Positions 1 to 25,294 are shown, numbered from the stretch's first letter. The stretch: 64,000 nt of DNA from Bugulina stolonifera (GCA_935421135.1 OW285191.1:10219700-10283699), one strand, 5' to 3'. Made by a program: numbers and translations. Notes: generated from the letters alone by a model not told the origin.

Positions 1-3000
1 CGTCAGCAGGTAAAGTGGCAGAGTTGTCAGTTATCCAAGTAGTGAAATCATCAAGACCAGTGGATGAGTCCAGTTGGCCAGATCCACTTGGGTATGTCCA
101 TGACGAGTCACCGGTTGTCTGTTGAATATAGATTTCATTACATTCACGTCGATCGTTTTATATGCACATATCCATATAGTTGCTATATTATGATTGTCAT
201 CTCATACATGTTTTATATAATTCAAAGTTGTGCTCTCCCATTTTTGCATAATCAAAAGAGGACAACTTTAGATCAAAATAAACAACTTTTGAATGCTCTC
301 ATCTTGTCCAATAATTGTGTGTGATAGTAATTAGCAAACTGGTGTGTACTGAAGTGCACATGTACACTGTAGATGATTAATGTATTGCGTTGGCACCACG
401 TGAAACAGGGGTGTAACCCGGCACCACGTGAAACAGGGGTGTAACCCGGCACCACGTGAAACAGAGGTGTAACCCGGCACCACGTGAAACAGGGGTGTAA
501 CCCGGCACCACGTGAAACAGGGGTGTAACCCGGCACCACGTGAAACAGGGGTGTAACTCGGCACCATGTGAAACAGGGGTGTCACCCTTAATAATCATTA
601 TTACACATGATGCAGTGTTCGTAGTGGAGCAAATGAAGTGGGTACATGGTGCATGCAATATTACAGATTAGTATTGTATAGCTATCCACTTAATCTTATA
701 GTATCTAAGGATCGAATTAGTGAATTACCAAAATGAAAAAAATCATGCTCTAGTGAGATACAAACCCATGTTCTTTTGAATGAAAATCCAGCACTCTACC
801 ACTACACTATCAGGTCCACAATGACTGTGTGGTGGGGGAAACTAGCTATGAAAATGAGGGTACACGCCTGCTGGCTGTATAACCAATAAAACTGAGGTAG
901 GCACCATAGATATAATATAGACACTAGATAGGACACCCTGTGTTAATGCTCCAATACTCATTGTCCTACTAAATTATGGAAAATCCCACGACGTAACGTA
1001 ATCTCACCATGATACTTGTAGCCTGCAATCATGATTCCCACTATATATTATAATGGTGTACTGCAGCATAAACTAGCACCACTTTAGTTTAAATCAAGCC
1101 CTGCTGCCATAATATCTGTATCCTGGCAAATTGATGTCTGCATAGCACATTACCACATAACAAGCTATCAAATGGTACTAAACACTACCTATTTACCCTG
1201 TCTAAAAGGCCTAAAAAGTGCTAATGTAAACCTACTACATGCATGTTTCAATAGAGCACTGCACAGTAATTAGGCTGCTTTAATTATAGAACTGTTTCCA
1301 AAGTCCTTGTGTTTTGACATATTAATGTTCTGCAAATTTATTACCATGAAAAAGTCTGTCAAGTGAGGCTAATGTTCATTGCCACCTCCCCAAAAAGTAA
1401 ATAATTCGTTCAAATATTTAAAATTATAGTTGTGCTAAGTATAAAAATTGGAGCTGCATGCTGTTTTGCCAATAGCTAAACATGTGCTGGCCATGTTACA
1501 GTATATCTACAAATGCAAGTCCCACGGATAATTGCAAAACAATGTTTATGTTCTCCAGCAATGTAATTATTAGTTTCTCCAACAATCTGATTATAAAAAT
1601 AATTATAAAACTGGTAGCGTAGGTGAATGTTGCCCTTTCTAAATGTTAAGTTGTACAAAATTATTCTACTCAGCTTTAGTCGCAGGTTTCCTTTATCGCC
1701 CACTTTAGATGTTTCATGATGTATGCGAATAGTGCAGTACCTGCTGATAACTGTTTTTATAGGAGAACGTTCTGATAACAGTTTTCTTATGTATTAGCTT
1801 ACACATTCCTTCAGCTTGCAATATCTGTCTGATGATAGATTTCTCAGCAACCTGGCAGAGTTCAGTGACAATAGGGTTGGGGTTGTATTACAGCATTACA
1901 GGTGATTTCCAAGTTTTAAATGTTATTACCTTTGTAGCAGATGTTGATGTTGACTCATAATCTTGCTTATCCATGGTTCAAAATCTAGCAAATCCTACAT
2001 ACATGTAGTCTCCCAAGACCTAACAAACTTTCTAATAGGTAGAAAATATAGACTATACGTCATGTATGTGTGAAAGCTAAATGCAAAGTGAAACATCACT
2101 GGAGTATGGAGTATCTACATACCGTAAGGCTGCCTGCTGTGAGCATGGGCAGTATTATTTTATATCCATGGGCTGGTATGACATGTTCAAATCATGCCAC
2201 AATATTTTATTATAATGCAGTGTCAATAAACTAAGCTATGTTACTCACACGTGCATGCACATCATTATTATTGCTTTTAAAAATATCATAATACTTTTAT
2301 CCTCACTTGATAGGTCTGTAATTATCCGTGTGCCACTTAGATATACTTTAACATGGCCAGCACATGTTTAGCTATTGGCAAAACAGCATGCAGCTCCAAT
2401 TTTTATACTTAGCACAAATATAATTTCAAATATGTGAACAAATTATTTACTTTTGGGGAGGTGGCAATGAACATTAGCCTCACTTGACAGATTTTTTCAT
2501 GGTAATAAATTTGCAGAACATTAATATGTCAAAACACAAGGACTTTGGAAACAGTTTTATAATTAAAGCAGCCTAATTACTGTGCAGTGCTCAATTGAAG
2601 CATGCATGTAGTAGGTTTACATTAGCACTTTTTAGCCCTTTTAGACAGGGTATATAGGTAGTGTTTGGTACCATTTGATAGCTTGTTATGTGGTAATGTG
2701 CTATGCAGACATCAATTTGTCAGGATACAGAATTATTGCAGCAGGGCTTGATTTAAACCAAAGTGGTGCTAGTTTATGCTGCAGTACACCATTATAATAT
2801 ATAGTGTGAATCATGATTGCAGGCTACAAGTATCATGGTGAGATTACTGTCGTGGGGATTTTCCATAATTTAGTAGGACAAAGAGCATTGGAGCATTAAC
2901 ACAGGGTGTCCTATCTAGTGTTTATATTATATCTATGGTAGGCACACACGTATACTCCTATATAACACCACGTTAAATGCTAACATGATGAATGCGACTC

Positions 3001-6000
3001 TGCTATCTGTAGCTGGCACATATAAACCCTATTATGGCAAACTTAAGTAAGGAGAAATATTCTATTTTATAAATAAACTGCTGGTAAACTATGTGTAGAT
3101 ATTTTCGATAAGAGGTACAAGTACATGTACATCATGTACAAATAGATGAGTACCTCTGCTATTTGAATATATGATAGCTTGGTTCCAATAGACCAGGTAT
3201 AGCTGCTGTCTACACTTGGAGCATCAATATTTCTGTATCTGACATCTATCTGCATCATAAATAAATTAGACAATCAACTAACAATTAGCAACGCCGCTGC
3301 TTTCATAACATAATATACTTATATACTGGGCAGGTGTTGGCAACAAGATTCAACTGTGTGAGTTAAATGGGACTAAAATGCATACAGCAGCAATCAGTAG
3401 ACTAAAATTCTGACCCTATTGCTCCAGTATAATAGCTCTTTGAATCAAGAGTAAAAAATCTCTATCAATGAATTTGCTTTGCTATGATTTATAACTTCTC
3501 AGTTGATCAATAAAATATAGAGAGAGTTTTCATTCATCCCAACACTGTATGAAGAGTTAAATTACAATTGAACAAATAAACTAACCAGTAAATTATATGT
3601 CAATGTATACCCTACAGTCATCTACTACATGCATGTACTACATGCTCCAAAAAGTACAGTTTGGACGCTATATTACATGTACAGTGTATCTAGTGTACAT
3701 GCAGAAATCAAGGTTTTTACTGTATGTATGTTAAAATGGGAGATCTAGACTGACATACACGCATATACATGTACATACACTGGTATATCAAGGGTAGCAT
3801 TATATTGTAGGGAGTAGCCAAATATTAATTTTATAATTATAGCTGACACTGCATACTATTGTCATTGCAACCTCTTGGTCTAGCCTGTGTAGGGGGGGTG
3901 GGAGGGAGAGGGTTATCAGATTAGAAAAAACCCATTTCTAGCTCATCATCACAGCTAGGTTTCCTGAACAATAATCTAATTTTGCATTGGCCCTGGGCCA
4001 TCTGTTCACAGCACTGTAGCTGAAGTGGCCCAGAGGTTTCTTGAGCAAGTTGACCTGTGGCTGAAATTATGGTGAAGGAGACAAATAAATTATATTTATA
4101 CCACATGCATACTAAACCAATATCTGCAGCAAATGTGTGACTCAAATGCTATACTCTAAGAATTTACCCTTAAAGACTAGGTTGGCTATTATTCCAGCAT
4201 CACATGCTTGGGTTTTATCTATCCCATACACATTTATTTATTGCTTAAAATTCTAAAATATTATAAACTTTGAATGGTTAGCTCAAGTGCTGCAAGTCAT
4301 TCCACTGTATACTATTATCTGAGTCACAGTGTCTTATGTGACGTGTCGCAGTGTCTTATGTGACATGTCGCAGTGTCTTTTGTGATGTGTCGCAGTGTCT
4401 TATGTGAGGTTTAAATGCAATGGTTAGTTCACACTTTCACAGCAAAGTAATGTCTGAATTTTAGATCTACACCTCTATTACAAGGTCGTTATAAGGTCAT
4501 TGCAAGACACAAGGTAGTGAGAACTAAATACTGATCTCACTTTGAATTGCTAAAGCTGGTAGTCACATAGTCACCATTGCTACTAACATTATACAATAAT
4601 GTACAATATGCATGTACATGTATACGGAATATGTACGTAGGACATGACGTATGTTATGTGGATGAAAGGAATCACATAAAACGTGTACAGAATTACATAC
4701 TGCGTAGCTGCAATTTGATATTTCTCTAGAGGTTTGTCATGCGTGATTATTAATATTTATTTATGTATTGTTTTATGCAATTTGCTTTGATTTTAGCATT
4801 GTTTGCAGTTCATGTGATACAGTGGGTAGCTAAACATTCCCCCATTCTAAACTGAAACTAGACAACTAGAAATCAATAAGTTGTTAGTACACCTGCATAA
4901 CCATATAACTCTAGAAAGCTGTACTAATACGCTTGCATGGGGTCATGTATACTGAAAATGGTACAATTATCCTCACTAAAGAGTGTGCTGCTAAAATAGA
5001 TGTAAAACCAATCATGCAGCATCTTAGCAATATTTTGTATGATTCTATACTGACCTAGTTACTGGGGAACACCTCGTATGGTAGTTGGGTTCACGTAGCT
5101 CAGAGCAATTATTGGGCATATGTGGCAAAAATACTCCAATTATCTAACAATTTAATGTACATGTAGCATGAATGTAATGCACATGTACTGTAATAATGGA
5201 AATAATGATAATACTGTATGAACTAAAACAACTGGGCTGCTTACCTGACTTGCAGTATGGCCCATAACAAATAATATATAGTCCTCAGCAGTACCAGGCC
5301 AGCTGATTCTAGTCGCAGAGTCAGATAACCTAAACAGGACATACAAAATTCATGACATAACAGTTAAGAAGTTTCGCGGAGTTGGAATATGGCCAGAAAG
5401 AAAACTTAAATACACATGCATATGTGAAGTTTTGAGTCATTGATATGAATGCACTTACTTCTGATAGAGATAGTAATCCACTACTATATACAGCTGTACA
5501 ATGTATGTTGTATCTGGTAGGCTTTGTCTTTTACTCCTTTTTCCATTCAGGATGTCATTTAATCCTCTTAAGGGAGAGTTGTCTCCTCTTGTGTCTTCCT
5601 TTTCAAGAGCGAGCCGTTTACGTATTTGTTCTCTTCTCAGTACTTCTTTCTGTAACTTCATATGGAGCTTCCATGCCTCAGTGCCTTTCTCTGGCACTAC
5701 AAGAGATACAAAACATGATGATTTGGATCCCAACTGTTACGTTAGGCCAATGACTCCATAGTTGAACTAGAGTTTTGGCCATCTATATGTTATTGATTAT
5801 AACTCAAAGTTGTCCCCTCTTTTGTGTTTTTATAGCAAATGGCAGATTCATATTGAACTCCCACGTACTTTATGCTTTTGTCGCTTCATAACTTGAATTT
5901 GGATAGAAGAGAATGACTAATGTATTTCTGTTATACTGAACTATATGCTTGTGTATAATTATAGTCATATCCATGTGTTCCAGTCGTAGAGGAAAAATGA

Positions 6001-8661
6001 CTTATTCAGCATTCTTCCAGTTGTGCCTACAGACTTGTGTTCAACAAATCCTTTTGAATAACTGATGAACGTAACTTACAGATATAGTCATGGTTTGTTT
6101 CTGTGTAGTTCCAGCTAGCCTTTGTCACTATGGTACTTCCTTCCCGAGCATCTGTACTTCTCTTGTGTATCTCTGGATGATAGGGTTCAAACTCATATTT
6201 ATCATTGTCCAATAGAAAGCTTCCTTTCTATAAAACACACACGACAGCATCACATCTTCCGTACCAGTTTACATTCTACCAGTTATAAACACTACACCGC
6301 TCCTGGTAAAGTCATCAGGCTAGAGTCAGCATCTCATGCATTCTGTTGTGAGCCTCATTCATCTTGCAAATGTGTATGTATATGTCATAATATACTATTA
6401 TAATAAATTATATTATATTTTACACTATATACATGCATATATTTGTAATAGAAAATAAAATTATAAGTGAACTGGAGCATATGGAATAGGCACATGGCCA
6501 AAAACTTAATTTTGCTAGCATATCCAAATAGACATGGAACATATTATTATTACATCTAGTTTTCAAAATACATGTATTTTATTAGCACTTTTGCTTTAGT
6601 ACAAAAGCTTTATAACCTACTTATGCCCTTAACTGTAATTTATATGGCCCCAGCAATGAAAATAAAATGTTTAAAATATCTAAACTTTAAACCCTATTCC
6701 TCTAATAATATAGATTAGTATATCATATGATTAGCAGAGTAACATTCAACTGGTAGTCTGTTACAGTTTGGGCTTGGACATACTAAACAGATTCAATAGC
6801 CAATTTGACTTATTTGAAATTTTATAAAAAATAGTGTGATACAACATAATATCCTCCATTTTATGGGCATGTACTTTTTAATAGATTCTTAGTATGTTAT
6901 GTCTTTTATTACTATTAATATAGTTTCATGTTTATAAAAATGTTTCAGTTAAAATCACTGGAATATAAAATATAACATTCATGTATGTACATGTATGTAC
7001 ATTGTAATTGTTGTATTTGATCACTTGATATAACTGTCGGTCTACCAGTAGTCCATGGTTACTTACCATGAAGTGAGGATCCTCATTGAAGCTAGTCAAA
7101 GAGACCGATGCCTGGCTTGTCACATCATGGTAGAAGGTAGTATGCTAAAACATGCAAAACCGCTACATATTCTGCATTGTAGACTAACCTATGCTAATAA
7201 AACAACGGAGAACGTTTCTGTATGTGTAAGTTTTACTGACTGCATCAAGATAATGCAAGTCTTGATAACCGCTGAAGTGACAACACGGAAATATAAACCA
7301 TATAGACTATACTGTGCGTTGTACATGTACATCGTGGCAAACAGGTACTGTCGATGAGAGATATTGGTGTGCTTGTGGCCTCATACACCAATCGAAGCCC
7401 CATATAAAATTTTCAACACATCCACAAGGCCTAGAGCAAAAGACAGTTTAGCTGATTGAAACTAATAATTCCTTGTTAGTTTGCAAAAAATGGTTATTTG
7501 GTTAGAGTCAGTAAATCTGGCACATTTTAAATGAAACAAGAATGTACTAAAGTCCTGATAAATAAAACACTCTACAGCATAGAGCTAAGGCTTATGGAGT
7601 TGCTTTTTCTATAAAGGTGAATACATACATGTACAATATATCAGTCTATGTTTAGTACTGAACATATCCAACTATAGCCTGCTAAACTTGTATCAAAAAA
7701 ATATGTGATATACAATACTAGCTGTTAACTTTTGGCAGCCCTAACTAAAACAAGATACAATGTGCACACAAAGCTTATACATATAGAAATAGCCATTGTG
7801 AATTGAAAGTTAATAATTATTTTTGCACCCTATTCTTGTACATGTTAGGAAAAGATCTTTTGTAATAATGGAAATGAAATGTGACTGCCAAAATTATGAA
7901 TTCACATGCCGTCATTGTTTCGTATCCGTACTTACCCTTAGATTAGCCAACGATGATTGGTAAGGCCTGCCGTTCATGTCAGTTTTGTAAACTGGTATGT
8001 GAGTAGCTACAGTCTCAGCTTTGGTTAATTCTAGAGATACACTCTTGGGTTTGGAGTCATTCTCACTTTGCCAGGTTAAGCTGAGAGAAAAACTTTCTGG
8101 TTTGATCTTTGGATCTGATGGTAGACCAGCGTGTGTGGCGACCCATTCTGCAAAATAAATTTTTCGTATGAGCTTGTCTATACTTTATATACTGTCTTTT
8201 TCCGAAGGAAAATTGTGCAATAATATGCAGGCTACAGGTTTGGTATTCAATTTCAACAAATTTATTCCGACCCTGTGTGTATACTTTAATCTTCAACTCT
8301 CTGTACATTATCAGGCTTCCAAATTGTATTCAAGAACATTACTCCTTATAGAACCCTCTACATTACATACTAAACTAGCAGGGGTGGATTGCATTTTATT
8401 GTCACAAAGTTTTGAAAATGTTTTCATATTTAAAGATTGAGTAAAAGTACATGTTACAATTTTTGCCCAAGCTCATTAATTCATTAAAAAGAACAACACA
8501 GCATGCCTACTTACGAAAGCCTAAGACTCGGTATGCTGCTGTATTTACATTTTCACCAGTATGATAATAACAATGATGTTGCTCACAGAGAGACATCCCT
8601 TACCTGAACTTGAAAAGCCAGCCAAACCACTAAATATCAATATTTTCAGCACAAAATCCAT
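1..8661 (-). CDS. M12B (ADAM/ADAMTS-type) metalloprotease, N-terminal part; 3' truncated by window edge
   Basis: Eight minus-strand exons join in phase: 8604-8661, 7936-8147, 7067-7144, 6080-6227, 5459-5696, 5245-5329, 3154-3249, 1-118, giving about 344 residues. Exon 1 encodes Met plus a hydrophobic signal peptide (MDFVLKILIFSGLAGF). Exons 2-4 resemble an M12B prodomain (FSLSLTWQ, then GSFLLDNDKYEFEP). Exon 5 is charged and ends in a furin-like site GKRSKR, followed by IVQLYIVVDYYLYQ, the typical first strand of the reprolysin catalytic domain. Exons 6-8 continue that domain (YILFVMGHTASQ, RYRNID, LDDFTTWITDN). The zinc site HExxHxxGxxH would lie to the left of base 1 and is not seen. The exon 5 acceptor is placed at the pyrimidine-rich TCTCTTGTAG (5697 side) because it restores phase. 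The prodomain shows no cysteine, so a cysteine switch is absent here. The exon 7 donor GTACTC is weak. The family call is by recognition, not by search. Confidence 0.8.
392..587. repeat. 28-bp minisatellite, 7 copies, each with an E-box-like CACGTG
   Basis: Units begin at 392, 420, 448, 476, 504, 532 and 560 with GGCACCACGTGAAACAGGGG as core. Six copies contain the palindrome CACGTG; the last has CATGTG. The array lies in the last visible intron of the M12B protease gene. Minus-strand ORFs across it are low-complexity artefacts. Confidence 0.95.
655..830 (-). mobile_element. tRNA-derived SINE, minus strand
   Basis: Read on the minus strand, it begins near 826 with a tRNA-like box A region (TAGTGTAGTGGTAGAGTGC) followed by a box B-like GGGTTTGTATCTC, then an unrelated tail. 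A related copy with shared tail words (TATAGCTAYCCACTTA) sits at about 9690-9810, which supports a dispersed SINE rather than a tRNA gene. Boundaries are approximate. Confidence 0.6.
902..2939. repeat. Large inverted repeat, arms about 600-630 bp, spacer about 0.8 kb
   Basis: The left arm (about 902-1533) is the reverse complement of the right arm (about 2317-2939) with scattered substitutions and small indels. Both carry the sequence GGAGCTGCATGCTGTTTTGC or its complement. It lies inside the last visible intron of the M12B gene. It may be a foldback element or two copies of one element in opposite orientation. No transposase ORF is visible in arms or spacer. Confidence 0.85.
4322..4408. repeat. 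About 25-bp tandem repeat, about 4 copies
   Basis: Repeated words CGCAGTGTCTTATGTGACRTG occur four times with a few substitutions, within the 1.99-kb intron between exons 6 and 7 of the M12B gene. The rest of that intron shows nothing convincing. Confidence 0.8.
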
Positions 8662-9222
8662 ATTTTTGTTCTCACTAGAACAGCAGATATATCATAATTA
8701 TGTTTATTTTATAAACTTCTAGAGTTTTAAGCTAGCTATTAACTAACGACGGAAGTTAACTCACAGGTATGTAAGTAACTGGCCAAGGCTGTACTGTAAC
8801 TATGTTTATAAATAAGCGTTAACTGTTGTCACGTCATGAAACTACCACAATTAGAGCAGCCGTTTAACTTCTCCAATTAAACAATAAAGCATTGTATATG
8901 TAATCCAATTAAAATATTTCATTTCATTTGTGAAATTACACTGTGTTTGTTTTCTTTGTTTCCTAGTTTCCATTATGTATACGGTAATAACATTTATTGA
9001 TTATATAATCAAGTGATTTAAATAGTGTGTGTAAAAAACAGTGATATGTGCTTAGTCAGGTATTATAAGAGAGGATAACTCCATGAATATTATTCTGGTA
9101 ATAGCTATAATGCATGTCATTGCTTCAAGGAATAACCTAAACTAAAAAATTGTAAAATATTTGAGTTGTTTGAAAATCGAAACTTTTAGTCTGGTTTCCA
9201 GCTGATTGGCTACTATCATGGG

Positions 9223-9936
9223 TAGGCCTGCAACGATTCACATAATACTGTTTCGATTTTTTCGATTCTGCCAATTAACTTTTTCGATTTTTTTCGATTC
9301 GATATTTCATTGCGCAAAATTAACAGAAAATTCACTAGTGAGGTCAATCAGACCAATAACAGTATCTCACAATTTTACTGAAATAATGTAACTATGTAGT
9401 ACAACAATAGGTAAGTGTGTTACTGTAACCCCAAGCAAGCAGTGAATGAAGACAGTGAGCGCAACTATCAATGTTGCTATTTATTTGAATAATTTACCCT
9501 GGCATCATTTACGTTGCAGTAGTTCTTCGCAACAGTATTTTTGAACACTGTCAGTTGTAGTAATTGAGTTGATAATTCCATTTTTGAATCACCAAAAAGA
9601 GTAGAATGAGTAGATTCCAGAAACATTGTATGTTTGGGGTATTTATATAATTATAGACTTATATTAGTAATACATCTTAGCACATGATGTATTTTATAGC
9701 TACCCACTTATTGCCAACAAAATTACTAGAAAAAATTGTGCTTCACTGAGATTCGTACCCATGACCACACGTTTGTAAAGCGAGCGCTCTGCCACCATGC
9801 TATGATGATAACTTGGAATTCCCAGGATTAAGTATATAATTAACAAGAATCGAAAATTGAGTGCAATGAATCAATATTGAAAATGCTGCAAATTAATCGT
9901 ATCGAGAATCGTTATCGATTCATCGTTGCAGGCGTA
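9223..9936. mobile_element. Non-autonomous hAT-type element, 8-bp TSD ATCATGGG
   Basis: Termini TAGGCCTGCAACGAT and ATCGTTGCAGGCGTA are imperfect inverted repeats. The 8-bp sequence ATCATGGG flanks both sides (9215-9222 and 9937-9944). An 8-bp target duplication with short TIRs is the hAT pattern. No transposase reading frame is present. A tRNA-like SINE (about 9690-9810, minus strand) appears nested inside. Confidence 0.85.
9690..9810 (-). mobile_element. tRNA-derived SINE copy nested in a hAT element
   Basis: On the minus strand, box A-like (ATGGTGGCAGAGCGC) and box B-like (GGGTACGAATCTC) segments are spaced as in a tRNA. The tail shares words with the SINE at 655-830. Boundaries are approximate. 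Confidence 0.6.
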
Positions 9937-9950
9937 ATCATGGGCTACAT

Positions 9951-10405
9951 CAGAGCTCTCAAGTTCTCGGATTTTCCCCGAGCAGTCCGGATTTTCAATG
10001 CTTGCTCGGAGAGCTCGGGAGGTTTTCCATTATTAGTGATTTGCTCGGATTTTGGGAGATTTTCTTACATTAGCTATATTTTGAATTGAAATGCTTTACA
10101 ATCTCCAAATTAATCTTCAGTTTGTCTCATAGCTTGTGAGTTACTTAGGAATTCTTAGGAGAAAGCTACTAATTTTATTACTTTCCCAGGGCAAGGACTG
10201 AATTACATGTATGTACTGGGATTATTAGGCTGTGAGAAATTACTTAGGCTAACTCCATAGAGCAATAGATATATACATGTAGGTGACCAACAGCTTCATG
10301 TATATATCTGACCAATTACTACTAGAGTAATACTGCTACACTGCTCACTCTGCAGTACATTGTGCATCTGCTCGGATTTTTTGACTGAGGAACTTGAGAG
10401 CCCTG
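9951..10405. mobile_element. hAT-type MITE with CAGRGCTCTCAAG termini
   Basis: Left end CAGAGCTCTCAAGTT and right end AACTTGAGAGCCCTG are inverted repeats. The flanking sequence GGCTACAT / GCTACAT repeats for 7-8 bp, so the exact right base is ambiguous by one. It lies only 6 bp beyond the target duplication of the neighbouring hAT element. The interior repeats CTCGGATTTT-type words. No ORF of note. Confidence 0.8.
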
Positions 10406-10503
10406 GCTACATATTATATCAAAAAGTGGGTGTATTTACACTTATTAATTTTCAATAACATTCCCAAAAGATTTATCTTTCTGTCAGGAATTGTATGCCA
10501 ATC

Positions 10504-11236
10504 CTGTGGCGGATCCAGGAATGGAGTAAGGGTGGTGCAAAATTGATGGTTGGGGCTTTTCTTAAGGTAAAACTTCAGTTTTCATGTGCGGTGCGCTTCG
10601 TGCCCTGTCACACTGCATTGCAGCGTCCCTTCCAGCTGGAGGTTTGGGGGGCGCTGTAAGTCCTCCAACGGGGTCCGGGGCAGTGCCCCGGCCGCCAAGC
10701 AAAATCCTGACATCTGTGGGTCCAGGAGGATCTAAGAGCCAGTTCAGTTCATTCAGTTAAATGAGTTGGTGGCAAGTTGAGTTAGGTTGAATAGTAGTAA
10801 CTAACTTATAATTGTTTTGTTTTAAAGCAAAACATAAACGATAATAAATAATATATTTATTCAATGAACAGTAAAATTATATAAGCAAAATGAATAAAAA
10901 TATTTATCTTTTTATCTATTCTATGGGCCGGCCTAGAAATAAATAGAATAGATAAAAAGTTTCTTGTGTCTAAGATGTGACTATGCAGCTCATTCAACTC
11001 CGACTCATAAATGGCAAAAATAGTTGGAATATTTACATGGATCAAGAAATATGATAACATATCACATGTTTTTGAACCCCTATGCATTACAAAAATATAT
11101 TTTTGTGCTAGGTTGACACACACATTTGAATAATTAGCAAAAATAATCAACAAAACAAAAAAAATTAAAAAATAATTTTTTTTTTTGAAATTTTCAGTGG
11201 TGCAAGCACCACTTGCACCACCCCTGGATCCGCCCC
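10504..11236. mobile_element. Non-autonomous hAT-type element, TSD TGCCAATC
   Basis: Termini GGCGGATCCAG and CTGGATCCGCC are inverted repeats. The 8-bp TGCCAATC flanks both ends (10496-10503 and 11237-11244). Subterminal words GGTGGTGCAA / TTGCACCACC are also inverted. Part of the interior (10590-10700) is GC-rich. No transposase is encoded. Confidence 0.85.
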
Positions 11237-12140
11237 TGCCAATCTGTCCGATAAACTGATAGTAAAGCAGACACCAGTAGAAAGATATTATGGCTATTCA
11301 CTTTTTAAAATTCGTAGTTCCACTTTTGTTTGCATGCTGCATTAGAGATATTGGTTAAATGCAATACAGTAACACAATGTACATGTATGCATTTAGTTGA
11401 GTTTATTGCATGTAACTACATGTTACAATTGTTACTATTTTAACTTGGTACACATACATGTACATGTAATGCAATGCTAGTGTAGATGTCACACTGTCTA
11501 ATAGCCAGCTTGATTTTGAGGCATAAAAATTCACAAATATAATATGCTAAGAAACTTTGTATAATATTTTATAATGTATTGAATACTTTTCGAATCCTCC
11601 CAAACTGAGAGTTATCTTCTCTTCATTCTGTAAGTTGTCCTCTCTTACCCCAAACCAAAATCCCAACATAATTATAGAATTTGTGATTTTAGCTCACTTA
11701 ATAATTCTTATTCCATCATTCCACTTTATTTGTGAATCAGTTAACACAGAATGCAGATGCCAACTATGAACACGCAATAATGTAAAAGGTAGTTTCAACA
11801 CACTGCATGTTGTATTAGATGTTTGGTATGTTATTGCCCTAAGCACATGTCTATGAACTTATTTAGGGAATTCACCAGGTCAACCAAAGAATTAAAGTAA
11901 GAGCCATAGAAATGATATCATATGGTATATAGTAACATCAAAGTAGCGGATTATATGGATTATTAATCAAAATGCAAGCACAAACTACTACTGATACTAT
12001 ATGACATGTGAATGTGCTTATATTGTATTGTATGCTACATTTTATCCCGTAAATTCCACTATTCCACTATTGTATTAAAATATGAAATTTGAAACTAATA
12101 GCAGCTGTTAGGCGTTCCGCTCCCCCTGAAAAGTCACTCT

Positions 12141-24478
<12,338 letters not shown>

Positions 24479-24801
24479 AGTACTTCTGCTGTTGAGAATA
24501 ATAATCGTGTATGCATAAGTATAACATTTTATTGTTACGCCACTATTTTTATAATCGAATGCTACAGGTGAATATGTGGAACAAAGTGCATACTAACCCC
24601 AATCAGTATATAAATATGACTATCTCAATTCCAGCGAAAGAGTTGACTAAAACATAAATTTAGGCACACTAGTGATCATTGATATATATATTGTACATGT
24701 AAGTACATTGTATATGATTTGAATATAACATATTATTATTGTACTGCATACAGACAGTGTATGTACTTATATCTCTGATCTACTAAAATATAGCTACTCA
24801 C

Positions 24802-24862
24802 CGGTATCCTATGGAGCTGATGCAATCTACAGAAGTGCTTACTTCAAGGGAAGCACTGGTAT
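24802..24862 (-). other. Probable 5'UTR exon of PhyH gene A
   Basis: The coding exon of gene A is preceded directly by an acceptor (CTCAACAG, then CAGAAGTACTATG), which implies a 5'UTR intron. At 24802 a donor (CCG/GTGAGT) ends a segment starting with GTGCTTCC..AAGTAAGCACTTC. Paralogue B has the matching arrangement at about 32763-32812, including a GTGCTTACTTCA word. The transcription start is not determined. Confidence 0.45.
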
Positions 24863-25116
24863 TGTAACTGACATGGACTGTGTCTTCTTAAATAAATGCT
24901 CGGAATGGAATGTTTAGTTGATACTTGTTGCATTGGTATTGTTTTATGTTATAGCCTTAGGAACTGACCCCATCTCCACTGATGTAGCTCAACATTCACA
25001 CCGAGTACACGGTCAAAAATACAATGTAGGCGCCATCTCATCTTTCATTGGACAGTGACTTATTCCTATATACTGTACATGTAAATTATATACATGTGTA
25101 TAGAATATAGACATGA

Positions 25117-25294
25117 CATGAACTTTAACAGTGCAGGAACATGATACCCACTGTGTAATCAAACTTAAACTTTTGTGAACACAATCTGGTAACTATTTTT
25201 GACAACATTATTAGGAATTACATGGTAGCATCCAGGCATTGAAATCCGATACTAAAATGTAGTGGGTATCATGTTGCCTGCACTGTTAAAGTGT
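25117..25294. mobile_element. Short MITE, about 178 bp
   Basis: Left end AACAGTGCAGGAACATGATA and right end TATCATGTTGCCTGCACTGTT are imperfect inverted repeats of about 28 bp, extending through CCCACT. No clear target duplication was identified. Confidence 0.75.

Larger units (their letters stand above)
8662..12140. other. Intergenic region between the M12B gene 5' end and PhyH gene A 3' end
   Basis: No coding exon is supported here. Both flanking genes are on the minus strand, so this holds the upstream region of the protease gene and the 3' flank of gene A. Three adjacent hAT-type elements fill 9.2-11.2 kb and are listed separately. The stretch 11.25-12.1 kb contains part of a dispersed AGTTGTCCTCTCTT-type repeat near 11608-11647 and otherwise nothing recognisable. 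Confidence 0.7.

Noticed and set aside
392..587. CRISPR-like array
   Set aside because: Tandem units without spacers in a eukaryotic intron; a minisatellite.
273..658. Three overlapping minus-strand frames with repeats of HPCFTWCR
   Set aside because: Produced by the 28-bp minisatellite in three frames (28 is not a multiple of 3).
3921..4080. Possible extra protease exon (minus) with good TTTCAG acceptor and cysteines
   Set aside because: Donor is poor (GTTTTT) and it would interrupt the catalytic domain between exons that already join in phase.
5445..5761. Plus-strand frames of 86 and 102 aa
   Set aside because: Shadows opposite the well-supported exon 5 of the protease gene.
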